From contig JAZLIC010000115.1 in the NCBI GenBank assembly GCA_045617225.1, positions 1-17,814 on the forward strand: DNA of 17,814 bases, read 5' to 3'. The notes below the pieces were generated by a model. It did not search any database. It had not been told where the DNA came from and was given only the letters and a program-made list of their open reading frames with translations. Numbering within the stretch: position 1 is the first letter of the stretch; every line of letters begins with the position of its first letter. The DNA is from JAZLIC01 sp045617225. GTDB lineage: Bacteria; Bacillota; Clostridia; Monoglobales; Monoglobaceae. A program made the position numbers and the translations under genes. Below are positions 7,669 through 15,575 of this stretch, piece by piece.

Positions 7669-10600
7669 CTATTTAATTATTAAAATTTCGCTGACCCCGG
7701 TGTAATAAATTCTTACAAAAACAATATCTCCTGTTGCAATATCGGTGGCATCGCCTTTTGTAACATCGCCTGTACTTTTATCGAAAATACAAATATTGCT
7801 TCCGATTGGTATAGTGCGTTTTATACCATTTACAGAGAGTAAAAATTTGTTTGGAAACAAATCCGATACAGTTCCAAAACCTGTATATAACTCACTGTAA
7901 TAACGGCTTTCGGACAAGCTTCCGTAATCGCCTAAATTCTTTTCATAAAACAGGCTATCCTCTATCTGCTTTCTTGAAAGCAACATACGAAAGCTATGGC
8001 AATATCCGCTGCTGTCTATATAGTATTGAAAAATCTCCCCTTTTTCAAACGCATGATTTCCGTCTGCCGTATCACGCACGCCGCTATCTATCCAACCGTT
8101 TGTAAAATCTTTTGCGCCGTCTGCATCAAATTTTATATCCGTAATTGTACCGCCGACATACGCTTTTACATTAAGAACTTCATCATCATTATCATCTAAT
8201 CTCGTCTGCACATTTTGGACGATTGCAACAGGGTCGTACGATGCAACCTTTCTGACATCACTACCGTCATTATAGATAACAACCGCACCTGCTACATATT
8301 GCTTTGACAGGTCAAAAACATCAACCTTATAACTAAAATCGGTATAGAGTGAGCTTTCGCCCAAAACCATATATGACTCTGTATCAGTTACATCTTCCGG
8401 TACAAAAAATACCTTTGTTTTATTATCAAGTTGATATATGGAGCCAAATACCTTTATTTTTTCGCCGATATATTTTGAAGCGTTTGAAGTATAATTTCTT
8501 GAAAAACTTTCGATATTGCTATCACCTATATAATCAACAGCAGTATCAATAGACTTAATATATCCGTTGTCGTCCGCTTTTAATCTTATAAGCTGGGGCG
8601 TAAGATTTAAAACGCTTCCCACTCTGTCTTTTCCGCCGTTAAATCTTGTCTTTGCATCAACAGTATATTCTCTCGCCCTGCCGCTTTCAGTTACAACATT
8701 TAAAACCGCCTTTTTGCTAAAAACATCTGTTTGCGCAGTTTTGCATAAATAACCATACAAAAAGCCTTGGGCATCGTCTTCTGCTATACTTATACAGTCG
8801 TTTATATCTAAGTATACCATAACTTCATTATTTTCGGCTTCTATATCCTCCTCATACTTCTTAAAGTATTCGGACGCTTTATACTCTGTATCATCTATAA
8901 AGTATAGGCCATCACTTTTATTTGAATATCTAACCGCACCTTTTGCGGTCTTGCCGCAGATATAAACTTCCGCATAACTTAAATCGTTACTTTTTGCAAC
9001 CTGCACCAGGGTATTAGATGGTATAATATAGTCTTCACTATATTCTATTTCTTCGCCATATTCAAAAATTCTGACGGTTTTATATTTATCAAGTTCAAGT
9101 TTTACCGCACCAAGCCGTCTGTCACTTAAAGGATTTTTAAGTGTGCTTGCCGCCGTCATAAAATAAGTCTTGTAATCCTTAATTAAAACTGTATCCACAA
9201 CTCCCGACGAATTGTTTTTAACAAGTGTGATATAACCGCTTTCAAAAGGGAACTCGTCCATAACGCCTATGCGTGTTAAATAGCGATTGTTATAGATAAT
9301 TTTTGTATCATCACTCAATTTTGCTTTGCAGATGGTATCACCTTTTAAATACTCAATCCTGTTATCCTTTATATCTAAAAAGTCAGGTCGTGCAACAACG
9401 ACTGTTTCCGCATCGGAATATGCGTATAAAAGAGTTGAATTTCCATCCTTATAACTATCTTTGACATAACCTATGATATGTTGCCCCAAAAGATTGTCCG
9501 CTTTAAAATCACTGTTTTTGTACCTTATATCGTCAATTACACAAAAGCCTTCATCTGCCTTTGGCATACTATACACAGACATATTATCACAGTCGGTAAG
9601 CACACCCTCAACCTTTTTGATATTGTGGTATTGTTCTAAAAGAGTAGCATCGCCATAAACATATTCTGTATCATCACCGTATTTTGTTTGATTTATAACA
9701 TCTGCATTAGTGGCATTGTATAGCATAATCGCACTGTTGCCACGGTCTAAAACATCTGTATTTTCAACATCATCTAAGATACCCAGATTTCTTGCCTGTA
9801 ACAGATAACCGCTCGGATATCCTCCCCTTCTCTCTGCAAAAATACCATATCCGAGTGCGGTAACCAACATCTTTGCTGCCTCACTGACAGTCACATTATC
9901 TTCCGGGTTGAAGTTTCCGAGTTCATCGCCGTTTATTATACCCATACCATAAAGTGCATAAATTGCCCCTGATGCCCAATGACCGCTCTCAACATCTTTA
10001 AAATATTGCGGTTGCCCCTCGGAATAGGTCGTTTTAACATTCAACGCTACCGCAAGCATTTGTGAAAATTCTGCTCTGGTGATGCTATTATTGGGCGAAA
10101 AGGTATTTGCACTGTAACCGTTTATAAGTCCTAAATTTTTAAGGATGGTAGTTGCCCTTTCACATGGCGTACCTACACAATCCGAAAATCCATAATTCAT
10201 ATCGCCTGTAAACTTGCAATCAACACTTGCAATACAAGGCGACCACGGCACTTCATCTGCACTTTTCGCAAATGAAACACGAAGATATTTTGCATTCTCC
10301 GGCAAAAACTTTAACTTATAAGAAACAGGTATCCAATGTGAACTGTCCACGGTTTCCTGCTCTGTAATTGCGTCGGCTGTTTGCCAGGTTTCATTGTCCT
10401 CGGAATACTCAAATTTAAAATGTGCAACCTCGGCGTTCTGCCTGAACAGAGTATAAAAAGTCAAATATCCGCCCTTTGGTATTTCATAAATTAAGCTTTC
10501 TTCTTCCAAGGTACTGCGCATAAAAACCGTATAATCACCTGCAAAGGCAAATCTATTCTCCTCTGTTATAACATCAGGGAGTATGCCTTCGCTATGCGAC

Positions 10601-10740
10601 AATGCAACAGAAAAATCCGCACAATCATCTAAGAGGTTTTCTGAGGTTGATACACCGCTTTCTGCCTCCTCTGCTTGCACGCACGGATATATGCCGAATA
10701 TTAAACTTATAACCAATACCAGTGAAAATAATCTTTTCAT
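7669..10740 (-). CDS. Large S-layer-homology (SLH) surface protein with an N-terminal beta-sandwich-like module
   Basis: This 1023-residue protein is predicted to be exported and bound to the cell wall. A signal peptide (1-23, MKRLFSLVLVISLIFG, cut near VQAEE) leads to a module at about 32-176 that aligns with the one in the dockerin protein encoded just upstream. Three SLH repeats follow: about 183-235 (GLINGYSANTFSPNNSITRAEF), 244-298 (YFKDVESGHWASGAIYAL) and a weaker third at 308-350. Such repeats bind secondary wall polymers. The remaining 670 residues have no domain I can name; they look beta-rich, with repeated short sections such as YGYLCKTAQ...VLNVVTESGRAREYTVD. From memory, similar regions occur in other large clostridial SLH proteins. 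The ATG at 10740 is chosen because the signal peptide begins there; a frame extension to 10770 overlaps the previous gene. It starts one base after that gene's stop, so translation is probably coupled. Confidence 0.85.
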   Translation of the reverse strand: MKRLFSLVLVISLIFGIYPCVQAEEAESGVSTSENLLDDCADFSVALSHSEGILPDVITEENRFAFAGDYTVFMRSTLEEESLIYEIPKGGYLTFYTLFRQNAEVAHFKFEYSEDNETWQTADAITEQETVDSSHWIPVSYKLKFLPENAKYLRVSFAKSADEVPWSPCIASVDCKFTGDMNYGFSDCVGTPCERATTILKNLGLINGYSANTFSPNNSITRAEFSQMLAVALNVKTTYSEGQPQYFKDVESGHWASGAIYALYGMGIINGDELGNFNPEDNVTVSEAAKMLVTALGYGIFAERRGGYPSGYLLQARNLGILDDVENTDVLDRGNSAIMLYNATNADVINQTKYGDDTEYVYGDATLLEQYHNIKKVEGVLTDCDNMSVYSMPKADEGFCVIDDIRYKNSDFKADNLLGQHIIGYVKDSYKDGNSTLLYAYSDAETVVVARPDFLDIKDNRIEYLKGDTICKAKLSDDTKIIYNNRYLTRIGVMDEFPFESGYITLVKNNSSGVVDTVLIKDYKTYFMTAASTLKNPLSDRRLGAVKLELDKYKTVRIFEYGEEIEYSEDYIIPSNTLVQVAKSNDLSYAEVYICGKTAKGAVRYSNKSDGLYFIDDTEYKASEYFKKYEEDIEAENNEVMVYLDINDCISIAEDDAQGFLYGYLCKTAQTDVFSKKAVLNVVTESGRAREYTVDAKTRFNGGKDRVGSVLNLTPQLIRLKADDNGYIKSIDTAVDYIGDSNIESFSRNYTSNASKYIGEKIKVFGSIYQLDNKTKVFFVPEDVTDTESYMVLGESSLYTDFSYKVDVFDLSKQYVAGAVVIYNDGSDVRKVASYDPVAIVQNVQTRLDDNDDEVLNVKAYVGGTITDIKFDADGAKDFTNGWIDSGVRDTADGNHAFEKGEIFQYYIDSSGYCHSFRMLLSRKQIEDSLFYEKNLGDYGSLSESRYYSELYTGFGTVSDLFPNKFLLSVNGIKRTIPIGSNICIFDKSTGDVTKGDATDIATGDIVFVRIYYTGVSEILIIK

Positions 10741-10741
10741 A

Positions 10742-11752
10742 CTACTCTTCTTCCAATATATTTTTTGCAATATATGCTATATCAAGTACATCAATCATAC
10801 CATTTTTATCGACATCACAAAGTCGTATATCAAGCCACTTCTCATCATCAGATGTCTTTTCAAATGCGCCTAAAACAACATTTAAATCCTCTCTGTCAAT
10901 TACACCATCAGCATTTGTGTCACCGATTAAAGCCTTTGTCAGCACATAAGTCTTTGTATCGGAAACAATTATATCGCCGTCGGTATACTCCGCCTTTATC
11001 GAAAGCGCAGTTCCGTCAGGTACATTTTCATTTATTATCAGGATATTATCCTTAAACGTTACACCCTCAATATCATCAATAGTAATAACCGCCTTACAAT
11101 CCATATCCATCAAAAGTTGGTCTATTACCTTCGCAGATAAGTTATATGTATTACAGTCATAAATCGGTATTTCTATATTCTCGGGATAATCGGTTTCAAG
11201 CGAGGTTGCGACCGCCTGATAAACAAGCTCTGCCTTTGACATAACGGGTGTCCACCAAGTTTCATTCTCCGGCCAGTATACTCTAAGGATTGTAGCTTCC
11301 GCTATTTCTAAACCGTATTCTATCGTTGTCCATTTTCCTTCAAGGGCTTCGGTTTCTTTGACGGGAGTCACTTCCGACCATTCATCTTCTGAAAAGGTAA
11401 AAAACTTAAAATCCTCAACCTCTTGTTGCCAATGATATGTCACAACAGAAAATTCACATTCCGCAGGTATGCTAAATTCAATATAGCTTTCACCGCTGCC
11501 TGTACGCTGCAAAGTAGAAAAGTCATCGTAAAAGGCACTTCTGTCTCCTTCGGGAATTTCATAAAGTGAAATATTTTCCGTTCCTGCGATATGTTTACCG
11601 TCAAGGGTATCAAAATCGTACAGAATAACCGTAGGTTCCGCTTGTATTTCGGGTGGTTGTGTATTTTCGGTTACATCTTCCGTTGCGTTTACAACAAATG
11701 CAGAGGTAATCAAACAAAAAACTGTCAGTAAACTTAAAATCATCTTCCTCAT
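10742..11752 (-). CDS. Dockerin type I protein with a non-catalytic N-terminal module
   Basis: This 336-residue exported protein begins with a signal peptide (1-23, ending FVVNA). A beta-sandwich-like module at about 40-178 resembles residues 32-176 of the large SLH protein downstream. An unassigned stretch at 190-272 may be an immunoglobulin-like linker. The C-terminus (276-336) is a type I dockerin with two EF-hand-like calcium loops: Asp278, Asn280, Asp282 and Asp289 in GDTNADGVIDREDLN, and Asp313, Asp315, Asn317 and Asp324 in CDVDKNGMIDVLDIAYI. Dockerins bind cohesins tightly, and a cohesin is encoded immediately upstream. No catalytic domain is visible, so the cargo is probably a binding or structural module. 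The ATG overlaps the preceding stop by four bases (ATGA), with GAGGTGAT upstream. Which cohesin it binds is inference. Confidence 0.88.
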   Translation of the reverse strand: MRKMILSLLTVFCLITSAFVVNATEDVTENTQPPEIQAEPTVILYDFDTLDGKHIAGTENISLYEIPEGDRSAFYDDFSTLQRTGSGESYIEFSIPAECEFSVVTYHWQQEVEDFKFFTFSEDEWSEVTPVKETEALEGKWTTIEYGLEIAEATILRVYWPENETWWTPVMSKAELVYQAVATSLETDYPENIEIPIYDCNTYNLSAKVIDQLLMDMDCKAVITIDDIEGVTFKDNILIINENVPDGTALSIKAEYTDGDIIVSDTKTYVLTKALIGDTNADGVIDREDLNVVLGAFEKTSDDEKWLDIRLCDVDKNGMIDVLDIAYIAKNILEEE

Positions 11753-12912
11753 TTTATCACCTCGTATATTACCTTTGCCGCCTCAGCACGTATCACACCG
11801 TCTTTTGGTCTAAAACTTCCGTCTGTATCACCGCTCAAAATACCTGCGCAGTATAATTTATGTATAGCCTCCAACGCAAACTCGGATACATATTCTTCAT
11901 CATTAAATTTTGCATACTCTTTCTCAATCGAAAGTTCTGCACCGCTATATGTTATTGCACGGAGTATCATAACCGCCATTTCTTCACGGTTTATACTGTC
12001 ATTTGGTCTAAAACCATACTCATCGCCTAAAATTATGCCGCTCCCGCTGCATAACATAACCGGCTTATAAAACCAATCATCTTCCAAAACATCGGCAAAA
12101 TCTTTGCTCTCCGGTACATCTGATAAATTAAACGCTTCTGAAATCATTTTCGCAAACTCTGCCCTTGTAACTTTTTGGCTCGGCATAAACTTGTTATCAG
12201 CGTAGCCGTTGATAATTTCCTTATCTCTAAGTACAGATATAGCTTCTCTTGCCCAATCCACAGAGTCTAAATCAACAAAGTCGGGAATCGGTGTGGCAGT
12301 AGCCGCCGGCATAGGGGTAGCCATTGGTGCAGGAGCAGCCGAAGCGGTAAATCCGCTTCCCGTAGAAAATCCGGCTGAAGAACCGCCTCCTCCGCCGCCT
12401 CCGGCAGTTTTCTTGCTTTTATCAGCAATTGTTATTTCTATAACCTTAGGCTCATATTCCGAAAATGAAAAGTCATCATAGACCATTGTAAGCTTGTCCA
12501 AGCACACCTTGAATGAACCGTTCTTTTTTGCGGTAAGCGTAAGACGGATTAGCTTGTTCGTGCATTCATTATTCTCGCCTACATTTGTGAATACGTATGT
12601 CACTCTGCCGACATCTGTGCGGATAACATCTTCGCCGAGCTCGGTTTTAAAGGCGGACTTTATATTACTAAAATCAAATGCCTTATCATCATATGTAAAT
12701 GTGGCGGAAAAAGCATACAGATTTGAAACATCATTTGCAGACACTTCAATGTATACATCATCGCCCTTTTCTATGCTTTTGATTGGCAGAGAAAGAGAAA
12801 CATCTGTCTTGTTTTCAACTTTATTAAAGAGGCTATCTCCCTCCGCACAAACAAATGCAGAGGGTGATAGCACCAATATGAAAATCAAAAATAATGCAAA
12901 AAGCTTTTTCAT
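11749..12912 (-). CDS. Single-cohesin cell-wall anchor (cohesin plus three SLH repeats)
   Basis: This 387-residue protein has the layout of a small anchoring scaffoldin such as OlpA of Clostridium thermocellum. The signal peptide (1-23, ending FVCAE) is followed by a cohesin domain at about 36-163, recognised by VYIEVSANDVSNLYAFSATF and TYDDKAFDFSNI, a later VTYVFTNVGEN and LIRLTLTAKKNGSFKV. A linker at 168-210 begins with seven glycines and continues rich in Ala, Pro and Thr. Three SLH repeats follow at about 210-260, 272-322 and 334-387 (VTRAEF, INREEM and IRAEA at the wall-binding positions). The ATG at 12912 is chosen because AAAGGATGAT lies 5 bases upstream and the signal peptide begins there; an ATG at 12921 falls inside that ribosome binding site. 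It lies 5 bases after the aminopeptidase stop and overlaps the dockerin gene by four bases. The cohesin type is inferred from pattern alone. Confidence 0.87.
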   Translation of the reverse strand: MKKLFALFLIFILVLSPSAFVCAEGDSLFNKVENKTDVSLSLPIKSIEKGDDVYIEVSANDVSNLYAFSATFTYDDKAFDFSNIKSAFKTELGEDVIRTDVGRVTYVFTNVGENNECTNKLIRLTLTAKKNGSFKVCLDKLTMVYDDFSFSEYEPKVIEITIADKSKKTAGGGGGGGSSAGFSTGSGFTASAAPAPMATPMPAATATPIPDFVDLDSVDWAREAISVLRDKEIINGYADNKFMPSQKVTRAEFAKMISEAFNLSDVPESKDFADVLEDDWFYKPVMLCSGSGIILGDEYGFRPNDSINREEMAVMILRAITYSGAELSIEKEYAKFNDEEYVSEFALEAIHKLYCAGILSGDTDGSFRPKDGVIRAEAAKVIYEVIK

Positions 12913-12916
12913 ACAA

Positions 12917-12926
12917 ATCATCCTTT
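12917..12926 (-). promoter_or_regulatory. Ribosome binding site overlapping the aminopeptidase stop (cohesin-SLH gene)
   Basis: AAAGGATGAT ends 5 bases before the ATG at 12912 and contains the TGA stop of the aminopeptidase gene. It decides between two in-frame ATGs nine bases apart, and its position points to translational coupling of the surface block to the upstream housekeeping gene. Confidence 0.65.
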
Positions 12927-14321
12927 AAGAAACGCTCTGTAACCCTTAAATGCCATATAAATATCAATCTTTCCTGCAATCTCAAAAGGTGAGTGCATTG
13001 ATAAAAGCGGTACACCAACATCAATAACTTCCATATCAAGATTTGCGACATATTGTGCGATTGTGCCGCCGCCGCCGACATCAACTTTGCCAAGCTCTGC
13101 TATCTGCCAAACAACTTGATTCTCATTGAAAATGCGTCTTATTTCCGAAACAAATTCCGCATTTGCATCACTTGCACCGCTCTTGCCGCGTGAACCTGTA
13201 TATTTTGTAAGAAGGATACCGTGATTTAAAAATGCACCGTTTTTCTTCTCAGTAACATCAGGATAATTAGGGTCCAAAGCGGCGCCTACATCTGCCGACA
13301 AACAAGCGGAATTGCTAAGCGCACGGCGGATTGCAAGTGCACTGTCAGTACCCTCTTTTAAATATGCAATCTCTGCAAGGACGTTTTCAAAGTATCTTGA
13401 CTTCATACCTGTATTGCCCATACTTCCGATTTCCTCTTTATCAACCAACAGGGTTATAGCGGTCTTGGTTGGCTTCTTTACATCTAAAATTGCACGCAAA
13501 GCCGCATATGCACACACTCTGTCATCTTGTCCATATCCTGCAACCATACTGCGGTCAAGACCTGCATCACGGGCATCAAAAGCAGGTACAATCTCAATTT
13601 CACTACTGATTAAATCTTCTTCGCAAATACCGTACTTTTCGTTTAAAAGCTTTAAGATATTAAGCTTTACGCCATCGCTTATGTCGTCACCTTCGATACT
13701 TATATTGCCGAGGATTATATTAAGCGCTTCGCCCGAAATAGCTTCGCTGAGCTTCTTCTGCATCTGCTCTACTGCAAGATGCGGCAAAAGGTCTGATATA
13801 ACAAACACAGGGTCGGCTTTATCCTCACCGATTGAAATATCTATCTGCGTTCCGTCCTGAAGTGCCACAACGCCGTGAATGGCAAGAGGTATGGTTGTCC
13901 ACTGATATTTCTTTATGCCACCGTAATAGTGCGTTTTAAAGAATGCAAGCTCGCTGTCCTCGTAAAGTGGGCGTGGTTTTAGGTCAAGTCTTGGTGCATC
14001 AATATGTGCACCGACTAAGTTTACACCGTTTTCTATGTCCTCACTGCCGATTACAGCCGCAAGTATGCCCTTTCCGCGATTGATTGTATAAACCTTGTCA
14101 CCGGCTGAAAGCTTTTTTGCGCTTTCGAGCGGTTTAAAGCCGTTGCTCTCAAGGATACACTTTGCCTCGTTGCAAACCAAACGTTCGGTCTTTGCAACAG
14201 AAATAAACTTCCTATACTCCTCACAAAATTCAAATACTTCTTTCTTTTCCTTTTCACTTATTTTTGAAAAGCCGTTCTTGTTTTCATGCACCAATTTTTT
14301 TACTTCGTCAATTTTTGCCAT
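12918..14321 (-). CDS. M18-family zinc aminopeptidase (aspartyl aminopeptidase type)
   Basis: This 467-residue cytoplasmic metallopeptidase probably releases N-terminal residues, often acidic, from peptides. No signal peptide is present. Family landmarks with likely zinc ligands and catalytic residues are His106 and Asp108 in LVGAHIDAPRLDLKPRPL, Asp267 in GYGQDDRVCAYAA, the glutamate pair 296-297 in VDKEEIGSMGNTG, Asp344 in SADVGAALDPNYPDV, and His443 in LLSMHSPFEIAGK. The length fits the bacterial M18 aminopeptidase 1 group. The ATG at 14321 is chosen because AAAGAGGTG lies 6 bases upstream; an in-frame GTG at 14330 lies inside that site. It follows the lytic transglycosylase by 13 bases and precedes the cohesin gene by 5, so it belongs to the same transcript. 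Why a housekeeping peptidase sits directly before surface genes is not clear from the sequence. Confidence 0.9.
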   Translation of the reverse strand: MAKIDEVKKLVHENKNGFSKISEKEKKEVFEFCEEYRKFISVAKTERLVCNEAKCILESNGFKPLESAKKLSAGDKVYTINRGKGILAAVIGSEDIENGVNLVGAHIDAPRLDLKPRPLYEDSELAFFKTHYYGGIKKYQWTTIPLAIHGVVALQDGTQIDISIGEDKADPVFVISDLLPHLAVEQMQKKLSEAISGEALNIILGNISIEGDDISDGVKLNILKLLNEKYGICEEDLISSEIEIVPAFDARDAGLDRSMVAGYGQDDRVCAYAALRAILDVKKPTKTAITLLVDKEEIGSMGNTGMKSRYFENVLAEIAYLKEGTDSALAIRRALSNSACLSADVGAALDPNYPDVTEKKNGAFLNHGILLTKYTGSRGKSGASDANAEFVSEIRRIFNENQVVWQIAELGKVDVGGGGTIAQYVANLDMEVIDVGVPLLSMHSPFEIAGKIDIYMAFKGYRAFLKG

Positions 14322-14334
14322 CAAAAGCACCTCT

Positions 14335-14940
14335 TTAATATATATTTTGATAAATTCTATATGCGTTTTTTACACGCGACAAATAGCTTTCTGTTTCAGG
14401 AAAGGCTATTTCATAATTTTCATTTAATTTACCTTCTTTTATCCACTTGTTCACATTCCCTCTGCCGCAATTATACGCCATAATTGCATAATCGAGGTTT
14501 TCATTGAACTGTTTATATAAAACAGAAAAGTAATAACAACCAAATTTTATATTTATATCAGGCTCATATAAATCATCAGGTATTTCCGCAGCAATTTTAA
14601 GCTTTTTTGAACATTCCACGGCGGTATCATCTTTAAGCTGCATAAGTCCCTTTGCACCTGCTGTCGAAACTGCATATGGGTCAAATCTGCTCTCGGTGCG
14701 TATAATTGCATACACTAAGTTCTTATCAACCGAAAACTCTTGCGCATATTTTTCCACAATATCCTGATATTTAATCGGATATTGCTTCTTTGCGATAAAA
14801 TTCCGCAAATCATTGCACCCACTCATACTGAAAGCGACCGCAACAAGAAGTATCATTGCCAGAAAGAATAAGCACCCTTTTCCGCCTGAAATGGCACTTT
14901 TTCTTCTTTTGCCGCTTTTCTTCAAAGAAACATCTCTCAA
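14335..14940 (-). CDS. Membrane-anchored lytic transglycosylase (SLT domain)
   Basis: This 201-residue protein cleaves the glycan strands of peptidoglycan, forming 1,6-anhydromuramic ends. A basic N-terminus (KKSGKRRKSAISGGKG) is followed by one hydrophobic segment (about 23-40), placing the rest outside the membrane. The segment ends MSGC, a lipobox-like sequence at Cys42, so a lipoprotein form is possible, though the N-region is unusually long. The SLT domain (about 57-200) shows catalytic Glu83 in IRTESRFDP, then AGAKGLMQL (94-102), AYNCGRGNVNKW (155-166) and PETESYLSRV. The start is TTG at 14940, four bases inside the coaE end (TTGA), supported by AGGAG 9 bases upstream. It belongs to the small SLT proteins often encoded beside coaE in clostridia. 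Confidence 0.9.
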   Translation of the reverse strand: MRDVSLKKSGKRRKSAISGGKGCLFFLAMILLVAVAFSMSGCNDLRNFIAKKQYPIKYQDIVEKYAQEFSVDKNLVYAIIRTESRFDPYAVSTAGAKGLMQLKDDTAVECSKKLKIAAEIPDDLYEPDINIKFGCYYFSVLYKQFNENLDYAIMAYNCGRGNVNKWIKEGKLNENYEIAFPETESYLSRVKNAYRIYQNIY

Positions 14941-15533
14941 TTATCAGCACTCCTACAAATACGATTATAAACTTCCTCAGTCCTTGTTTTAAGCAAAGTT
15001 ATATCGCCGTTATTCTCTATCACAAAGTCGGCTCGCATAATAAGTTCATCATTACTAAGCTGCTTTTTAATTCTTTTAAGTGCATCTTCTGCGGTACAAT
15101 TATCACGCTTTATAATTCTTTTGATGCGTACATCCGTATCTGCGATAACCGCAACGGAAGCGTCGTAATTAAAAGGGAATTCACACTTAAACAAAAGCGG
15201 CACTTCAATTACAACAACATCTTCTGTTATATTTGAAATTTGGGCTTTCAGTTCATCAAATATGCAATTATGAGTAATAAATTCAAGATTCTTTAAAAGC
15301 TTTTCGTCGCTGAAAACAATATCAGCCAGGGCTTTTCGGTCAATCTCATTATTTGAATTTAAAATTTTATCGCCGAATTCTTCCACGACTTTATTATACG
15401 CACACCCACCGGGCATCATCTGAGTGTGACTGATACTGTCACAATCCAAAGTTTTGGCACCCAAACACTCAAAAGCTTCCAAAACCGTGGTTTTACCGGC
15501 GCCCATTCCTCCGGTTAGTGCTATTATCTTCAT
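14937..15533 (-). CDS. coaE: Dephospho-CoA kinase
   Basis: This 198-residue cytoplasmic kinase performs the last step of coenzyme A synthesis, phosphorylating the 3'-hydroxyl of dephospho-CoA with ATP. The P-loop GGMGAGKTT lies at residues 8-16. DCDSISHTQM follows at about 30 as in the family's substrate site, then VVVIEVPLLFKCEF near 107-120 and a lid region with KRIIKRDNCTAEDALKRIKKQ. The length is normal. It has a good promoter at 15576-15604 but a poor ribosome binding site (GGAATGA, about 6 bases upstream). It is the first gene of the long minus-strand run and overlaps the lytic transglycosylase gene by four bases. In many Firmicutes coaE follows polA; here polA and a LOG-family gene lie just upstream, separated by a terminator. 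Confidence 0.95.
   Translation of the reverse strand: MKIIALTGGMGAGKTTVLEAFECLGAKTLDCDSISHTQMMPGGCAYNKVVEEFGDKILNSNNEIDRKALADIVFSDEKLLKNLEFITHNCIFDELKAQISNITEDVVVIEVPLLFKCEFPFNYDASVAVIADTDVRIKRIIKRDNCTAEDALKRIKKQLSNDELIMRADFVIENNGDITLLKTRTEEVYNRICRSADN
14950..14954 (-). promoter_or_regulatory. Ribosome binding site that fixes a TTG start (lytic transglycosylase)
   Basis: AGGAG on the minus strand lies inside the last codons of coaE, 9 bases before the TTG at 14940. No in-frame ATG exists before the membrane segment, so the TTG overlapping the coaE stop is the best start and implies translational coupling. Confidence 0.65.
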
Positions 15534-15575
15534 AATAATTCATTCCAATTCTAAATATAACATTATTTATGAGAT

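Noticed and set aside
10741..10770. Ten-codon N-terminal extension of the large SLH protein
   Set aside because: It would overlap the dockerin gene and put a charged, aromatic stretch before a complete signal peptide; the ATG at 10740 fits better.
12494..12928. 144-codon open frame on the plus strand
   Set aside because: It lies antisense to the cohesin domain and signal peptide of the anchor gene, with no support of its own.
12833..13093. 86-codon minus-strand frame across the aminopeptidase-cohesin junction
   Set aside because: It is out of frame with two well-supported genes and matches no family.
13312..13860. 182-codon open frame on the plus strand, rich in Ser and Ile
   Set aside because: It is antisense to the M18 aminopeptidase gene and reflects its codon pattern; composition is typical of a shadow frame.
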